Below, one piece after another: positions 34,375 to 43,559 of a stretch of DNA of 48,567 bases (position 1 is its first letter; each line of letters starts with the position of its first letter). The stretch covers positions 1 to 48,567 of the forward strand of contig JAPORQ010000038.1 of NCBI GenBank assembly GCA_026710155.1, read 5' to 3'. This DNA is from Paracoccaceae bacterium (GTDB lineage: Bacteria > Pseudomonadota > Alphaproteobacteria > Rhodobacterales > Rhodobacteraceae). Made by a program: the position numbers and the translations under genes. Under the pieces are notes generated by a model that was not told the origin of the DNA, searched no databases, and saw only the letters and a list, made by a program, of their open reading frames with translations.

Positions 34375-35965
34375 AGCAACAAACTTCAAACCTTCATCAG
34401 TTCCTATCCGAAATGCCTTGATCTGTGTTTCCGACAAGGCCGGATTGATTGAATTCGCCCAAGAACTCCAAAAGAGATCAATAAGAATCCTGTCAATCGG
34501 AGGAACTGCCAAGTTTCTAAGAGAGTCCGGAATTACAATAAGTGAAATCACGGATTACACCGGGTTCAAGGAAATCATGGATGGCAGGGTAAAGACACTT
34601 CATCCGTTGATCCACGGGGGAATACTTGCAAGAAGGGGTCAGGATGAGGAAGTTATGCAGGAACATGGTATTATCCCCATAGATCTTGTCGTGGTGAATT
34701 TTTACCCATTCGAAGCCGTGGTATCCAATCCTGAAGTATCCTTGTCCCATGCCATTGAAAATATTGATGTAGGAGGGCCCGCCATGATCAGGGCTGCCGC
34801 CAAAAATTGCAAGCATGTAACGGTTGCTGTCGACAGAGGAGATTATGACCTTATTCAGGTCAGCATGAATAATAATGCCGGTGCCGTCGACGAGGAAACT
34901 AGGCATGCCCTTGCCGTCAAGGCATTCGAGTATACGGCAAATTACGATGGCATCATTGCCAATTTTCTTGGTCGTTTAAATCCGCAAGACAATCTTCGGT
35001 CAATTGATGAATTTCCAGCTGTTTTGAATCGAAGATGGTACTATCGTCAAGGTATGAGGTATGGAGAAAACCCTCATCAGAAGTCTGCATTTTATGTTGA
35101 AAAGAGTATCCCCTCTGGGAGTATTTCCAATGCAAAACAACTTCAAGGCAAGGAACTGTCCTACAATAATATTGTTGATACCGATACAGCCATTGAATGT
35201 GTACGCCAGTTTGATGAAGCCCCCGCATGTGTGATAGTTAAACATGCAAACCCATGTGGTGTTGCCATTTCTGATAAATTGGCTGATGCATACAACAAGG
35301 CATATTCAGCCGATCCCGAATCTGCTTTTGGTGGAATTATTGCCTTTAATCGAGAGATTGATGAAGAGACATCCAATAAAATACTCAAGCGGCAATTTGT
35401 TGAGGTGATTGTAGCACCATCCATATCCGAACCTGCCAGGCAGGTACTTGCCAGCAAGGAAACAATAAGGGTGTTGGCCTGTGGTCAATGGCCTTTGGAT
35501 TCGGATTACATGATGTACAAGCATGTATCCGGAGGGATGTTGGTTCAGGAATCAGACTCACAACTGTTCAAGGAATTGATGGTTGTAACCAAAAGAAGTC
35601 CCAGTACAAGGGAATTGGCTGATCTTCAATTCGCATGGCAGGTTGCAAGGATGGTCAAGTCCAATGCCATTGTCTATGCCCGGGACAAGATGACCATTGG
35701 AATCGGGGCTGGTCAAATGAGCCGCATAACCTCCTCGCGTGTTGCTGGTATCAAGGCACGGCAAGCCGGACTGAACATCAAGGGAGCAGTAATGGCTTCA
35801 GATGCGTTTTTTCCTTTTCGGGACAGTATTGATAATGCAGCTTCCGAAGGTATCTCGGCAGTGATCCAGCCAGGTGGATCAGTACGTGATGATGAAGTGA
35901 TTGAGGCTTCCAACAGGCATGGCATGGCAATGATATTCACCGGCATCAGACATTTCAGGCACTAG
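34367..35965 (+). CDS. purH: Bifunctional AICAR transformylase/IMP cyclohydrolase
   Basis: A 532-residue enzyme for the last two steps of purine synthesis. The N-terminal IMP cyclohydrolase domain (residues 1 to about 200) has [28 protein letters not shown] and [16 protein letters not shown]. The C-terminal transformylase domain has [13 protein letters not shown], the catalytic lysine-histidine in [19 protein letters not shown] and the closing [15 protein letters not shown]. Length and motifs are normal. The upstream small ORF overlaps by eight bases; a weak aaagaaa precedes the ATG. It converges on the MFS gene with an 11-base overlap. Confidence 0.96.
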   Translation: MSEATNFKPSSVPIRNALICVSDKAGLIEFAQELQKRSIRILSIGGTAKFLRESGITISEITDYTGFKEIMDGRVKTLHPLIHGGILARRGQDEEVMQEHGIIPIDLVVVNFYPFEAVVSNPEVSLSHAIENIDVGGPAMIRAAAKNCKHVTVAVDRGDYDLIQVSMNNNAGAVDEETRHALAVKAFEYTANYDGIIANFLGRLNPQDNLRSIDEFPAVLNRRWYYRQGMRYGENPHQKSAFYVEKSIPSGSISNAKQLQGKELSYNNIVDTDTAIECVRQFDEAPACVIVKHANPCGVAISDKLADAYNKAYSADPESAFGGIIAFNREIDEETSNKILKRQFVEVIVAPSISEPARQVLASKETIRVLACGQWPLDSDYMMYKHVSGGMLVQESDSQLFKELMVVTKRSPSTRELADLQFAWQVARMVKSNAIVYARDKMTIGIGAGQMSRITSSRVAGIKARQAGLNIKGAVMASDAFFPFRDSIDNAASEGISAVIQPGGSVRDDEVIEASNRHGMAMIFTGIRHFRH

Positions 35966-37322
35966 GTCGGTTTTCATCGCCATCGGGTTTGACCCAGTAT
36001 AACAGAATCAAGCCAATCAGGGCCAGAAGAATCACCGGTGAAATGCCCAACCGCTGGTCACCAGAAATATTGGTAATAACAGCAATCAAAAATGGTGCCA
36101 GAAAAGAGGTTGCCTTGCCGGTCAGGGCATAGAGCCCGAATGCTTCGGTGTATCGACCCTTGATGGCCTGGATCACCATCATCGTACGTGAGGATGCCTG
36201 AAGAGTACCACCTACGGCGCCAATTAGGCATCCGCATATCCAAAATGATATATGGGGAAGGGAGGATCCTTCCTTTACTGGAATAAAAAGTACTTCTTCC
36301 AGTGAAGTGGATAATATGATCATTCCAACCACTATCAGGACAATGGTTGATATTATGATGACAATTTTCGGACCAATCCTTTTGTCATAATACCCTCCGA
36401 TAATTGTGGCAATCATACCGAAGACCAAGGCCAGTATTCCAAAAACACCCAATCGGGTAATTGACCATCCCAATACTCCTGCGGCATAGATTCCTCCGAA
36501 AGCAAATATGCCAGCCAGCGCATCTCTGTAGAACATTGATGAAAGAAGATAAACTGACAGGCTTCTACACTTTGCCACATTGGAAAAGTTGGCTACAATG
36601 GCCTTTAAATTGACTCTGACCATTTGGTAAAGGTTGCTTTTGTTTCTCTTCACATCATCAATCATCCGAATTTTATCAGGCCTTAGCCACATGAAAAAGG
36701 GAATCATGAAAATCAGGTACCAAAAGGCACAAAATGGACCAACAAAGCGAGTACCCTCTCGTTTTTCTGCATCCAAGCCAAATAATGGATCAATGTTCAG
36801 GTATGTTTTGCCAGTCTCGGTTTCTGCAAAAAATAGCATCATTATTGCCAACGCAATGATGCCGCCCAAATAGCCAAACGCCCATCCGTTGCCTGAAATT
36901 TGACCGACATCCCTTTTGGGTCCAAGATCGGGCAGCATTGAATTGGTGATGATCGTGGCAAATTCTATGCCCATAAGACCAATTCCGAAAAAAAGCAAAA
37001 TCAATGCAACCTGGCTGGAATTTGGAACCGCCAGCCAGAGATAGGCTGATCCAACAATGATCATTAGTGAAAAGAGTATCATCCATGGGTTCTTGGAAGG
37101 ACGATTGTCGACAACTGAACCCAATACCGGAGCAAACAATGCAATCAGTATTCCTGAAATTGCCAACATCCATCCCCAGTATTCCTGAGCAAGGACAGAA
37201 TCATCCATTACTTCAGAAACAAAATACGGTCCAAAAATGAATGTTATGAGCAAGGTATGGTAAGGTTGGCTGGCCCAGTCAAAAAACATCCAACCCCAAA
37301 TCCGTTTTTTATTTGTAGCCAA
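35955..37322 (-). CDS. UMF1-type MFS transporter
   Basis: A 455-residue integral membrane protein of the UMF1/Atg22-like branch of the major facilitator superfamily. The N-terminal [20 protein letters not shown] is typical, with multiple membrane segments ([39 protein letters not shown]). The substrate is unknown. It starts at TTG with a gaggga-like site upstream, and is convergent with purH, a pairing seen in other alphaproteobacteria. No truncation is seen. Confidence 0.88.
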   Translation of the reverse strand: MATNKKRIWGWMFFDWASQPYHTLLITFIFGPYFVSEVMDDSVLAQEYWGWMLAISGILIALFAPVLGSVVDNRPSKNPWMILFSLMIIVGSAYLWLAVPNSSQVALILLFFGIGLMGIEFATIITNSMLPDLGPKRDVGQISGNGWAFGYLGGIIALAIMMLFFAETETGKTYLNIDPLFGLDAEKREGTRFVGPFCAFWYLIFMIPFFMWLRPDKIRMIDDVKRNKSNLYQMVRVNLKAIVANFSNVAKCRSLSVYLLSSMFYRDALAGIFAFGGIYAAGVLGWSITRLGVFGILALVFGMIATIIGGYYDKRIGPKIVIIISTIVLIVVGMIILSTSLEEVLFIPVKEGSSLPHISFWICGCLIGAVGGTLQASSRTMMVIQAIKGRYTEAFGLYALTGKATSFLAPFLIAVITNISGDQRLGISPVILLALIGLILLYWVKPDGDENRPSA

Positions 37323-37734
37323 ACCCTTGTTCCCTCAGAATCTGATCCATAAGTCCAAAACCCATTAAATCTTCAAATAAATTGCCTGGAAGGATTGATT
37401 TTGATATCAAAATTGTTCCTTCATTAGAAATTCACGGCTTCTATACGTTAATCCTTTGGCTACTGATTCAGGCAGAGCAAAATATTTATTTACCGACATA
37501 ATTTTGATTATTGGTTCAAAGTAAAACCTTAGTTACTATTATACTATCAAGGACAATTTTGTAATTGCATTTTCTACAGGTTGACGTGCATCCTGAGTTG
37601 ATTTAATTTAGTGGCTTGTATCGATGGATTGGAAGAATAACGATCACAAATTTAAGAATGGCCATAAACACTCGGCTTGTTTCAAGGTACATTCATACAA
37701 TGCCCATTTGATCTTGGAAGTATTGGTTTAACCA
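37323..37734. other. 412-base intergenic region
   Basis: No gene or clear regulatory element was recognised. It is the divergent control region of the MFS and DMT transporter genes. AT-rich runs (ttactattatactatc near 37535) may include promoter boxes. Confidence 0.4.
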
Positions 37735-38634
37735 ATGGTAAAACCAGGTACAGCTGCCCTGGCAGCAGCGGCGTGGATGATGGGGGCTGTTGTATCCTTC
37801 AGCCTGATGGCCTTATCAGGTCGTGAAGCATTGATCCAGCTAGATACCTTTGAACTCATGCTTTATCGATCCCTGATTGGGATAATAATTGTCCTGACCA
37901 TGGGTGGTATTGCCGGAACCCTCGGACAAATCAATCTACAAAACATGAAATTGCACATCACACGCAACCTGTTTCATTTTGCCGGTCAGAATCTGTGGTT
38001 CTATGCCTTGGCGTTGATTCCCTTTGCCCAGGTGTTTGCACTTGAATTTTCCTTTCCGATCTGGGTTGCTCTGGCGGCACCATTGTTACTTGGCGAAAAG
38101 CTTACCAAACCGAGGATCTTTACTGCCATTGTCGGTTTTGCCGGTGTCCTGGTTGTGACAAGACCCGGTATGGCGACCTTTGATTTTGGTGTGCTTGCAG
38201 GAGCACTCTGCGCAATTGGGTTTGCAGGATCATATATTTACACGAAAATGCTCACCAGAGTTACATCGGTAATCTGTATCCTGTTCTGGATGTCAGTCAT
38301 TCAGGCTATCCTGGGTTTGATGTTTGCCGTATTGGATGGTGAAATTCCGATACCAGAACTGGCAACCATGATTTGGTTGGTGGTCATTACATTTACCGGC
38401 CTATCTGCGCATTATTGTATCACCAAAGCACTGAAATTGGCGCCAGCAATAATAGTTGCTCCCCTGGATTTCCTCAGATTGCCCCTGATTGCCGTAATTG
38501 GAATGCTGTTCTATGGAGAAATCATCGACATTTTCATAATTACCGGGGCAATCCTGATTGTCTGTGCCAATTATGCGAATGTTTATTGGGAGAACAAACA
38601 GCAAAAACGAATGCTGGCAACCAATGGGAAATAA
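37735..38634 (+). CDS. DMT-family (EamA) transporter
   Basis: A 299-residue membrane protein with two EamA repeats and about ten membrane segments. Examples are AWMMGAVVSFSLMAL at the start and PRIFTAIVGFAGVLVVTRPG and APLDFLRLPLIAVIGMLFYG in the two repeats. DMT exporters move amino acids, metabolites or drugs out of cells; no substrate can be told. No strong ribosome-binding site precedes the ATG. It converges on the TRAP operon. Confidence 0.88.
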   Translation: MVKPGTAALAAAAWMMGAVVSFSLMALSGREALIQLDTFELMLYRSLIGIIIVLTMGGIAGTLGQINLQNMKLHITRNLFHFAGQNLWFYALALIPFAQVFALEFSFPIWVALAAPLLLGEKLTKPRIFTAIVGFAGVLVVTRPGMATFDFGVLAGALCAIGFAGSYIYTKMLTRVTSVICILFWMSVIQAILGLMFAVLDGEIPIPELATMIWLVVITFTGLSAHYCITKALKLAPAIIVAPLDFLRLPLIAVIGMLFYGEIIDIFIITGAILIVCANYANVYWENKQQKRMLATNGK

Positions 38635-38688
38635 ACAGCACCAGGTACAATTTACATACCCGTTGGACTGCATCGGATTTCCTCGGGT

Positions 38689-41043
38689 TTAGTGGGGAAT
38701 AAGATTTGGTACGATGGTTACGACTTGAGGGAAAAGACTCAATAGTCCCAACCCAATCACCTGAATTATGACAAAGGGAATAACTCCGCGATAAATGTGC
38801 CTGGTTGTGACTTCCGGTGGAGAAACACCTCTCAGGTAAAAGAGGGCAAAACCGAATGGTGGTGTCAGGAAAGAGGTTTGGAGATTAACGGCAATCATGA
38901 TTGTAACCCATTTCGGATCCAATGTTCCACCATAAATGACAGGTCCGACAATCGGTATGACGATATATATGATTTCAAGAAAATCCAGCACAAAACCCAA
39001 TACGAAAAGAACGATCATGACGATCACAAATACGACCCATTCCCTTTCGAAGCTTCGTAGAAACTCTTGAATATAGTGCTCGCCTCCAAACGAGATGACC
39101 ACCAAATTCAACAATTGGGAACCGATCAGGATTGTAAATACCATGGAAGTGACTTTGGCTGTTTCCCTTACGACAGGTGAAAGAACCTTGGTTTTTAGTA
39201 ATGTCCAACAGGCGTACAACAATCCCAAAATGCAAATATGATACATGGCCAGGGCGATAAATATGGCAATCCATTCCTCCACAAGAATGACTTCCTTACC
39301 TGTTCGCAAATCAAAATTGACACCAATTAGGATCATGATGACCATTGCGAAACTGGATATCAGGATGATACGTCCGGACTTGTTTTGATCATGGAGTTTT
39401 CGATAGGCGGCAAGCAAGATTGCACCACCTGCACCAAGCGCGGCAGCAGGGGTTGGATTCGTTATGCCACCAAGAATCGAACCCAAAACGGCAACAATTA
39501 GAATAAGCGGCGGGAAGACCACCCTGAGCAATTCATTCTTGCCGAGCGTTGTCAGGGCATGCCTGCATCCGTAAACGGCCAGGGCCAGCGGAATGACAAG
39601 GTATACAACAGTCAAACCAGGTGAGGTGGTTGGACTGATCAACAATATGTCAATCAGAATGGCCAACACCGAACCACCAAAACCTATATAAAGGGGCTTG
39701 GGATCGGTTGCAATCGATATGCCTCTTGCGGTGGTGAGAATCAATGTCAAAAGCAGAAACAAAACAGATACACCTGTCCCGATCAGAGGTGCATTTGCAA
39801 TTTTATCCTGAATGGCCTGCTCCAGTTCCTCTGAGGATAATTTCCGACTTTCTTCAACACCTCCGGCTTCCCTTATCTTTTCTGCTTCGGCGACTGCCCT
39901 GTCCCAGCGTTCCTGCCCATGCAATTCTATCATGGATTCCTGACATTTTTCCGATACATTGGTCCTGAGATCAGATGTAAAGGTTACATCTGTCATTGAG
40001 TCCACGACAATGTTTTGGCTGCCTATCAATCCAACCTGCATCAACAGTATTGTTCCCCCGATCAAGCCAAAGGGCACACCCAGAAACCAAGTATAGGCAG
40101 TACGTTTGGTAATTGCGCCCTCCCGTGAATAATCAGTGGTAACAGGCGGGGCATTCTTGGGATTGATCATGGCATATCCAAAGGCATAGGCGGCATAAAG
40201 AAATGCAAGCATTATGCCTGGAAGAATGGCTGCCTGGAAAAGCGTACCAACTGAAACCACTGCGGCTTCACCCAAATAGGTAAGGGCATCTGAACAACCA
40301 GCGGCTTGTGCTCTTGTCTCCTGTGCAGTGGAATAGAGATCCCCGGCCAATGTACCCAACAGTACAATAACAATGGATGGCGGAATGATCTGACCAAGTG
40401 TTCCTGATGCCGAGATGACACCAGTAGCCAGTTCCGGTGAATAGTTATGCCGCAGCATGGTGGGAAGCGAGAGCAATCCCATTGTAACCACCGTGGCACC
40501 AACTATACCGGTGGATGCTGCAAGAAAAGCCCCTACAACCACCACAGAGACAGCCAATCCCCCGGGCAGTGGTCCAAAGATGCGGGCCATGGTTGTCAGC
40601 AAATCATTGGCTATTTTCGATCGTTCCAGCGTTATTCCCATCATCACAAACATGAGAACGGCCAACAGGGTTTCGATCGACTGCCCTGCCAGAACCCTTT
40701 CGTTCATTCGGTTGACAATGAAACTGAGGTTTCGATCGACTGCAACTTCCCATCCCCGTTCAAACAAGGGTTGGGCAATTACCGGCAAATCGGGATATTT
40801 GAATTTTGAAATGTCATAACTGGAAATACCAGAATCCACCAAAGCCCGGTATTGGGCACTTGAGGTATCAAGTGCCTGATGGATTAGCAATCCGGAATTG
40901 TCTAATGCTGCCAGTACGCCAAAGGAAATTACGGCTGATCCACCTATTGCAAAGGCAACTGGGAAGCCAGACATGATTGAGCCAAACAGGGTCATAAAGA
41001 CTACCAGAAGGCCGATTTCCACTCCATCGAGACCAAGAATCAT
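38689..41043 (-). CDS. dctM: TRAP transporter large permease, extended form
   Basis: A 784-residue DctM-type subunit, much longer than the standard form (about 430). The core pattern of 12 or more membrane segments is present (TLLAVLMFVMMGITLERSKI, GQIIPPSIVIVLLGTLAGDL). A hydrophilic insert of about 60 residues lies after the first helix (residues about 50-110), a second hydrophilic insert at about 370-440 (KCQESMIELHGQERWDRAVA), and additional helices follow before the C-terminal permease half. Long forms are known in alphaproteobacterial TRAP systems. It overlaps dctQ by four bases (ATGA), a coupled stop-start. With DctQ and DctP it forms a sodium-driven uptake system for organic acids. 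Confidence 0.9.
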   Translation of the reverse strand: MILGLDGVEIGLLVVFMTLFGSIMSGFPVAFAIGGSAVISFGVLAALDNSGLLIHQALDTSSAQYRALVDSGISSYDISKFKYPDLPVIAQPLFERGWEVAVDRNLSFIVNRMNERVLAGQSIETLLAVLMFVMMGITLERSKIANDLLTTMARIFGPLPGGLAVSVVVVGAFLAASTGIVGATVVTMGLLSLPTMLRHNYSPELATGVISASGTLGQIIPPSIVIVLLGTLAGDLYSTAQETRAQAAGCSDALTYLGEAAVVSVGTLFQAAILPGIMLAFLYAAYAFGYAMINPKNAPPVTTDYSREGAITKRTAYTWFLGVPFGLIGGTILLMQVGLIGSQNIVVDSMTDVTFTSDLRTNVSEKCQESMIELHGQERWDRAVAEAEKIREAGGVEESRKLSSEELEQAIQDKIANAPLIGTGVSVLFLLLTLILTTARGISIATDPKPLYIGFGGSVLAILIDILLISPTTSPGLTVVYLVIPLALAVYGCRHALTTLGKNELLRVVFPPLILIVAVLGSILGGITNPTPAAALGAGGAILLAAYRKLHDQNKSGRIILISSFAMVIMILIGVNFDLRTGKEVILVEEWIAIFIALAMYHICILGLLYACWTLLKTKVLSPVVRETAKVTSMVFTILIGSQLLNLVVISFGGEHYIQEFLRSFEREWVVFVIVMIVLFVLGFVLDFLEIIYIVIPIVGPVIYGGTLDPKWVTIMIAVNLQTSFLTPPFGFALFYLRGVSPPEVTTRHIYRGVIPFVIIQVIGLGLLSLFPQVVTIVPNLIPH

Positions 41044-41993
41044 TTTGTATTTCCAGTCTCCGAGGCAATTGGACCAGATTCATCAATCGTGGTTTCCAAT
41101 ATATCCTTGTCAAGGTATTTGCTGTCTGATCCTTCACCTTCACGATATTCAAGAAATGATCGTTGGAAAAAGGCAACTGCCTGCAGGAACATGAGGCCGG
41201 CGAAAAGCAATAAAAGGACCTTGAAGAGAAAATACGCATCAAAACCACTTGGTGAGAAGCCGATGGTTTCAACATTCCATTTTGCTATGCGCGATTTCCT
41301 AAGCAATACTTCAAGCGTGTCGGTGGCGGAGACCTTTGGAGTGATAAGATGTCGCCACATGAAGTACCATGCATACAACCAGATCAAAGACATGGCCGGC
41401 ATCATGAAGAAAAGGGAACCGAGCATGTCAATGATTTTCTTTTTCCGTCGGGTAATTCCCGCATAGAAGAGATCTACCCGAACATGACCTCCCTGAATGA
41501 ATGTATAACCGCAACAAAGGCATATCACAATGGCATTGTAGAACTTGAGCTCTTCTGCCCACCAAGCCAGATCCTTGGAAAACAGCATGTTGGTCGTTCC
41601 CAGGAACAGGTCATATCCAAGCGGCGAAGTAGGTCCGAGTGAAATTTCCGAAACCCTGAATATTCTCTGCAGAAAGACGATAACGATTTGTTGCAATACC
41701 ATCAACAGGCCAGCCCATGCTGCGATACGCCCGATTCGGTTGCCTGTGAATTCGAGAATTCTAACAGACCACCACATAACGGGGCGATGATAAGTTCCCA
41801 CCGCAGTGAGGATAAAAAACACCAAAATTACGGCCGTAAAGAATTCAAATGATCCACCGTAATATATGAACCGCATCAGGGACTGTTTGTCAGTCCAGTC
41901 CAGCCAAAGCTGGGGGTTGGTCAAGGCATAAAATATATTGTAGAATGTTAGAGCGATACCCTCAATGAAGGATGAAGCAAAGTCAATCATCAA
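41040..41993 (-). CDS. dctQ: TRAP transporter small permease, large variant
   Basis: A 317-residue membrane protein with the DctQ fold. Membrane segments include FFTAVILVFFILTAVGTYH and IAAWAGLLMVLQQIVIVFL, and LKFYNAIVICLCCGYTFIQG with the typical GGHVRVDLFY motif. Standard DctQ proteins are about 160-190 residues; this longer version carries extra N- and C-terminal helices, matching the long DctM. It overlaps the DctM start by four bases. A strong stem-loop lies between it and dctP. Confidence 0.85.
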   Translation of the reverse strand: MMIDFASSFIEGIALTFYNIFYALTNPQLWLDWTDKQSLMRFIYYGGSFEFFTAVILVFFILTAVGTYHRPVMWWSVRILEFTGNRIGRIAAWAGLLMVLQQIVIVFLQRIFRVSEISLGPTSPLGYDLFLGTTNMLFSKDLAWWAEELKFYNAIVICLCCGYTFIQGGHVRVDLFYAGITRRKKKIIDMLGSLFFMMPAMSLIWLYAWYFMWRHLITPKVSATDTLEVLLRKSRIAKWNVETIGFSPSGFDAYFLFKVLLLLFAGLMFLQAVAFFQRSFLEYREGEGSDSKYLDKDILETTIDESGPIASETGNTK

Positions 41994-42011
41994 TCAATCT
42001 CGGCAGGGAGG

Positions 42012-42040
42012 GAACTGCCCCCGAATTTCAGGGGCAGTTC
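42012..42040 (-). promoter_or_regulatory. Intercistronic stem-loop between dctP and dctQ
   Basis: GAACTGCCCC, a nine-base loop and GGGGCAGTTC form a perfect ten-pair stem, reading downstream of dctP on the minus strand. No T run follows, so it is more likely an RNA processing or stability element, which would let the binding protein be made in excess over the permeases. Confidence 0.6.
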
Positions 42041-42049
42041 TTGATTTTT

Positions 42050-43135
42050 CTATGAACCCATTACCCGGTCACGTTGGGCGCGGTAGGCTCCGGTTGAACT
42101 TGTAAGCCATCCGGAACTGTCACTCATGGTTGCTTGATAGTCAGCCAGAATCTCTGCAAACAAATCATCCTCTGAATATTGTCCGTAAAGTTGCATGGAA
42201 GCGGAGCCAAAGGCATCCCATACACTATCAGGAAACTGCAGAACCTTAACACCTTCGGCCTGAAGACGCTTTAATGCTGCACCATTGTGGAACAGGTATT
42301 GGCTAAGGTTCCATACATTGGCATGGCCAGCAGCAACCTCAATCATGGTTTGATGTTCTTTCGAAAGATTGTTGAACACTTCAAGATTGGTTACCAGACT
42401 CAGACCGGCAGCCGGTTCATGAAATCCTGCAGTGTAGTAGAATTTGGTGATCTCCTGGAAACCTGCTTTTTCATCAGCCCAGGGTCCAATCCATTCAGTT
42501 CCATCTATCGCACCTGATGCAAGAGCCTGATACACTTCAGCGCCAGGTATGTTCTGTACCGAAGCACCCAAAAGACCAAGTGCCTGTCCTCCCAATCCGG
42601 GCATACGGAACTTGAGACCATCAAAATCCTCAGGTCCGTTGATTTCCTTACGGAACCAACCACCAGCCTGAGTACCAGTGTTACCTGCCAGGAAGGACTT
42701 TAGACCAAAAATTTCACCCAGGGTATCATGATACATCCTACCATTGCCATGATAGTACCAGTTATTCAATTCGGTGGCCGTCATTCCGAATGGAACTCCA
42801 GTAAAAAATGCAAAAGCGGGATGCTGACCCACAAAATAATAGTCAGCGGCATGATACATATCTGCCTGACCTGAAGCGACAGCATCAAAAACTTCAAAGG
42901 CACCCACAAGTTCACCGGCTGCCTTGACGTCAATTGTCAAGGACCCACCAGACATATTGTTGATATTATCGGCACACTTTTGGGCAGCGTCAAAGACTCC
43001 TGCCAGTCCCCTGCCCCAGGATGTAACCATTGTCAGCTTGACATTGCCTTGGGCAATAGCTGGAGCAGCGAGCCCCCCCCCGGCTGAAGCAACACCAGCA
43101 ACTGCAGATGTTTTCAGAAAAGATCTTCTGTCCAT
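42050..43135 (-). CDS. dctP: TRAP transporter substrate-binding protein, TakP/DctP family
   Basis: A 361-residue periplasmic binding protein. The N-terminus has a twin-arginine-like signal (MDRRSFLKTSAVAGVASAGG, cleavage near APAIAQ). The body has LTMVTSWGRGLAGVFDAAQK, YHAADYYFVGQHPAFAFFTG, GGWFRKEINGPEDFDGLKFR and GAIDGTEWIGPWADEK. The family includes keto-acid-binding TakP, and the GGWFRKEI-to-GLKFRMPG stretch contains the arginine that usually contacts the carboxylate. The ligand is probably an organic acid. aggag precedes the ATG. It is the first gene of the dctP-dctQ-dctM operon. Confidence 0.93.
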   Translation of the reverse strand: MDRRSFLKTSAVAGVASAGGGLAAPAIAQGNVKLTMVTSWGRGLAGVFDAAQKCADNINNMSGGSLTIDVKAAGELVGAFEVFDAVASGQADMYHAADYYFVGQHPAFAFFTGVPFGMTATELNNWYYHGNGRMYHDTLGEIFGLKSFLAGNTGTQAGGWFRKEINGPEDFDGLKFRMPGLGGQALGLLGASVQNIPGAEVYQALASGAIDGTEWIGPWADEKAGFQEITKFYYTAGFHEPAAGLSLVTNLEVFNNLSKEHQTMIEVAAGHANVWNLSQYLFHNGAALKRLQAEGVKVLQFPDSVWDAFGSASMQLYGQYSEDDLFAEILADYQATMSDSSGWLTSSTGAYRAQRDRVMGS

Positions 43136-43559
43136 ATTTTCTTTCTCCTATAACGAAATAAATCTGGGGAAATCACAAATCCTCCCCGAATTAAACTAGA
43201 AATGTTAAATTAAATCACAGGGAAAATAAAGTCAAATAAAACAAAATTTATTTTTTTGAAAATTACTCCGCCAAAAACCAATTGCCGATTTGGCAGAAAT
43301 TTGACAATGCTTGAATGTTAAAGCATCTTGGCAATCAAACAAAAGCCCACCTAATTCCCCAGTTGTTTACCGTGTCAGGGTGTATTTCAAATAGTCCTGA
43401 TACATTCCATTGGCATTTTGCATTATGTGATTATTCTTCGGGATGGCTTTTCCAAAAAATAAAAATGTATAAATAACCGTAGTGGATCAATTCACTGATG
43501 TTCTACATTTCGCTGGATTCAGGCATGGATGAAGATACCAAAAGAATTAGGAAAATAGA
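43136..43559. other. 424-base intergenic region
   Basis: No gene was found. This is the divergent control region of dctP (minus) and the MotB-like gene (plus). AT-rich DNA near 43200-43260 may contain promoters, but no box is assigned. Confidence 0.4.
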
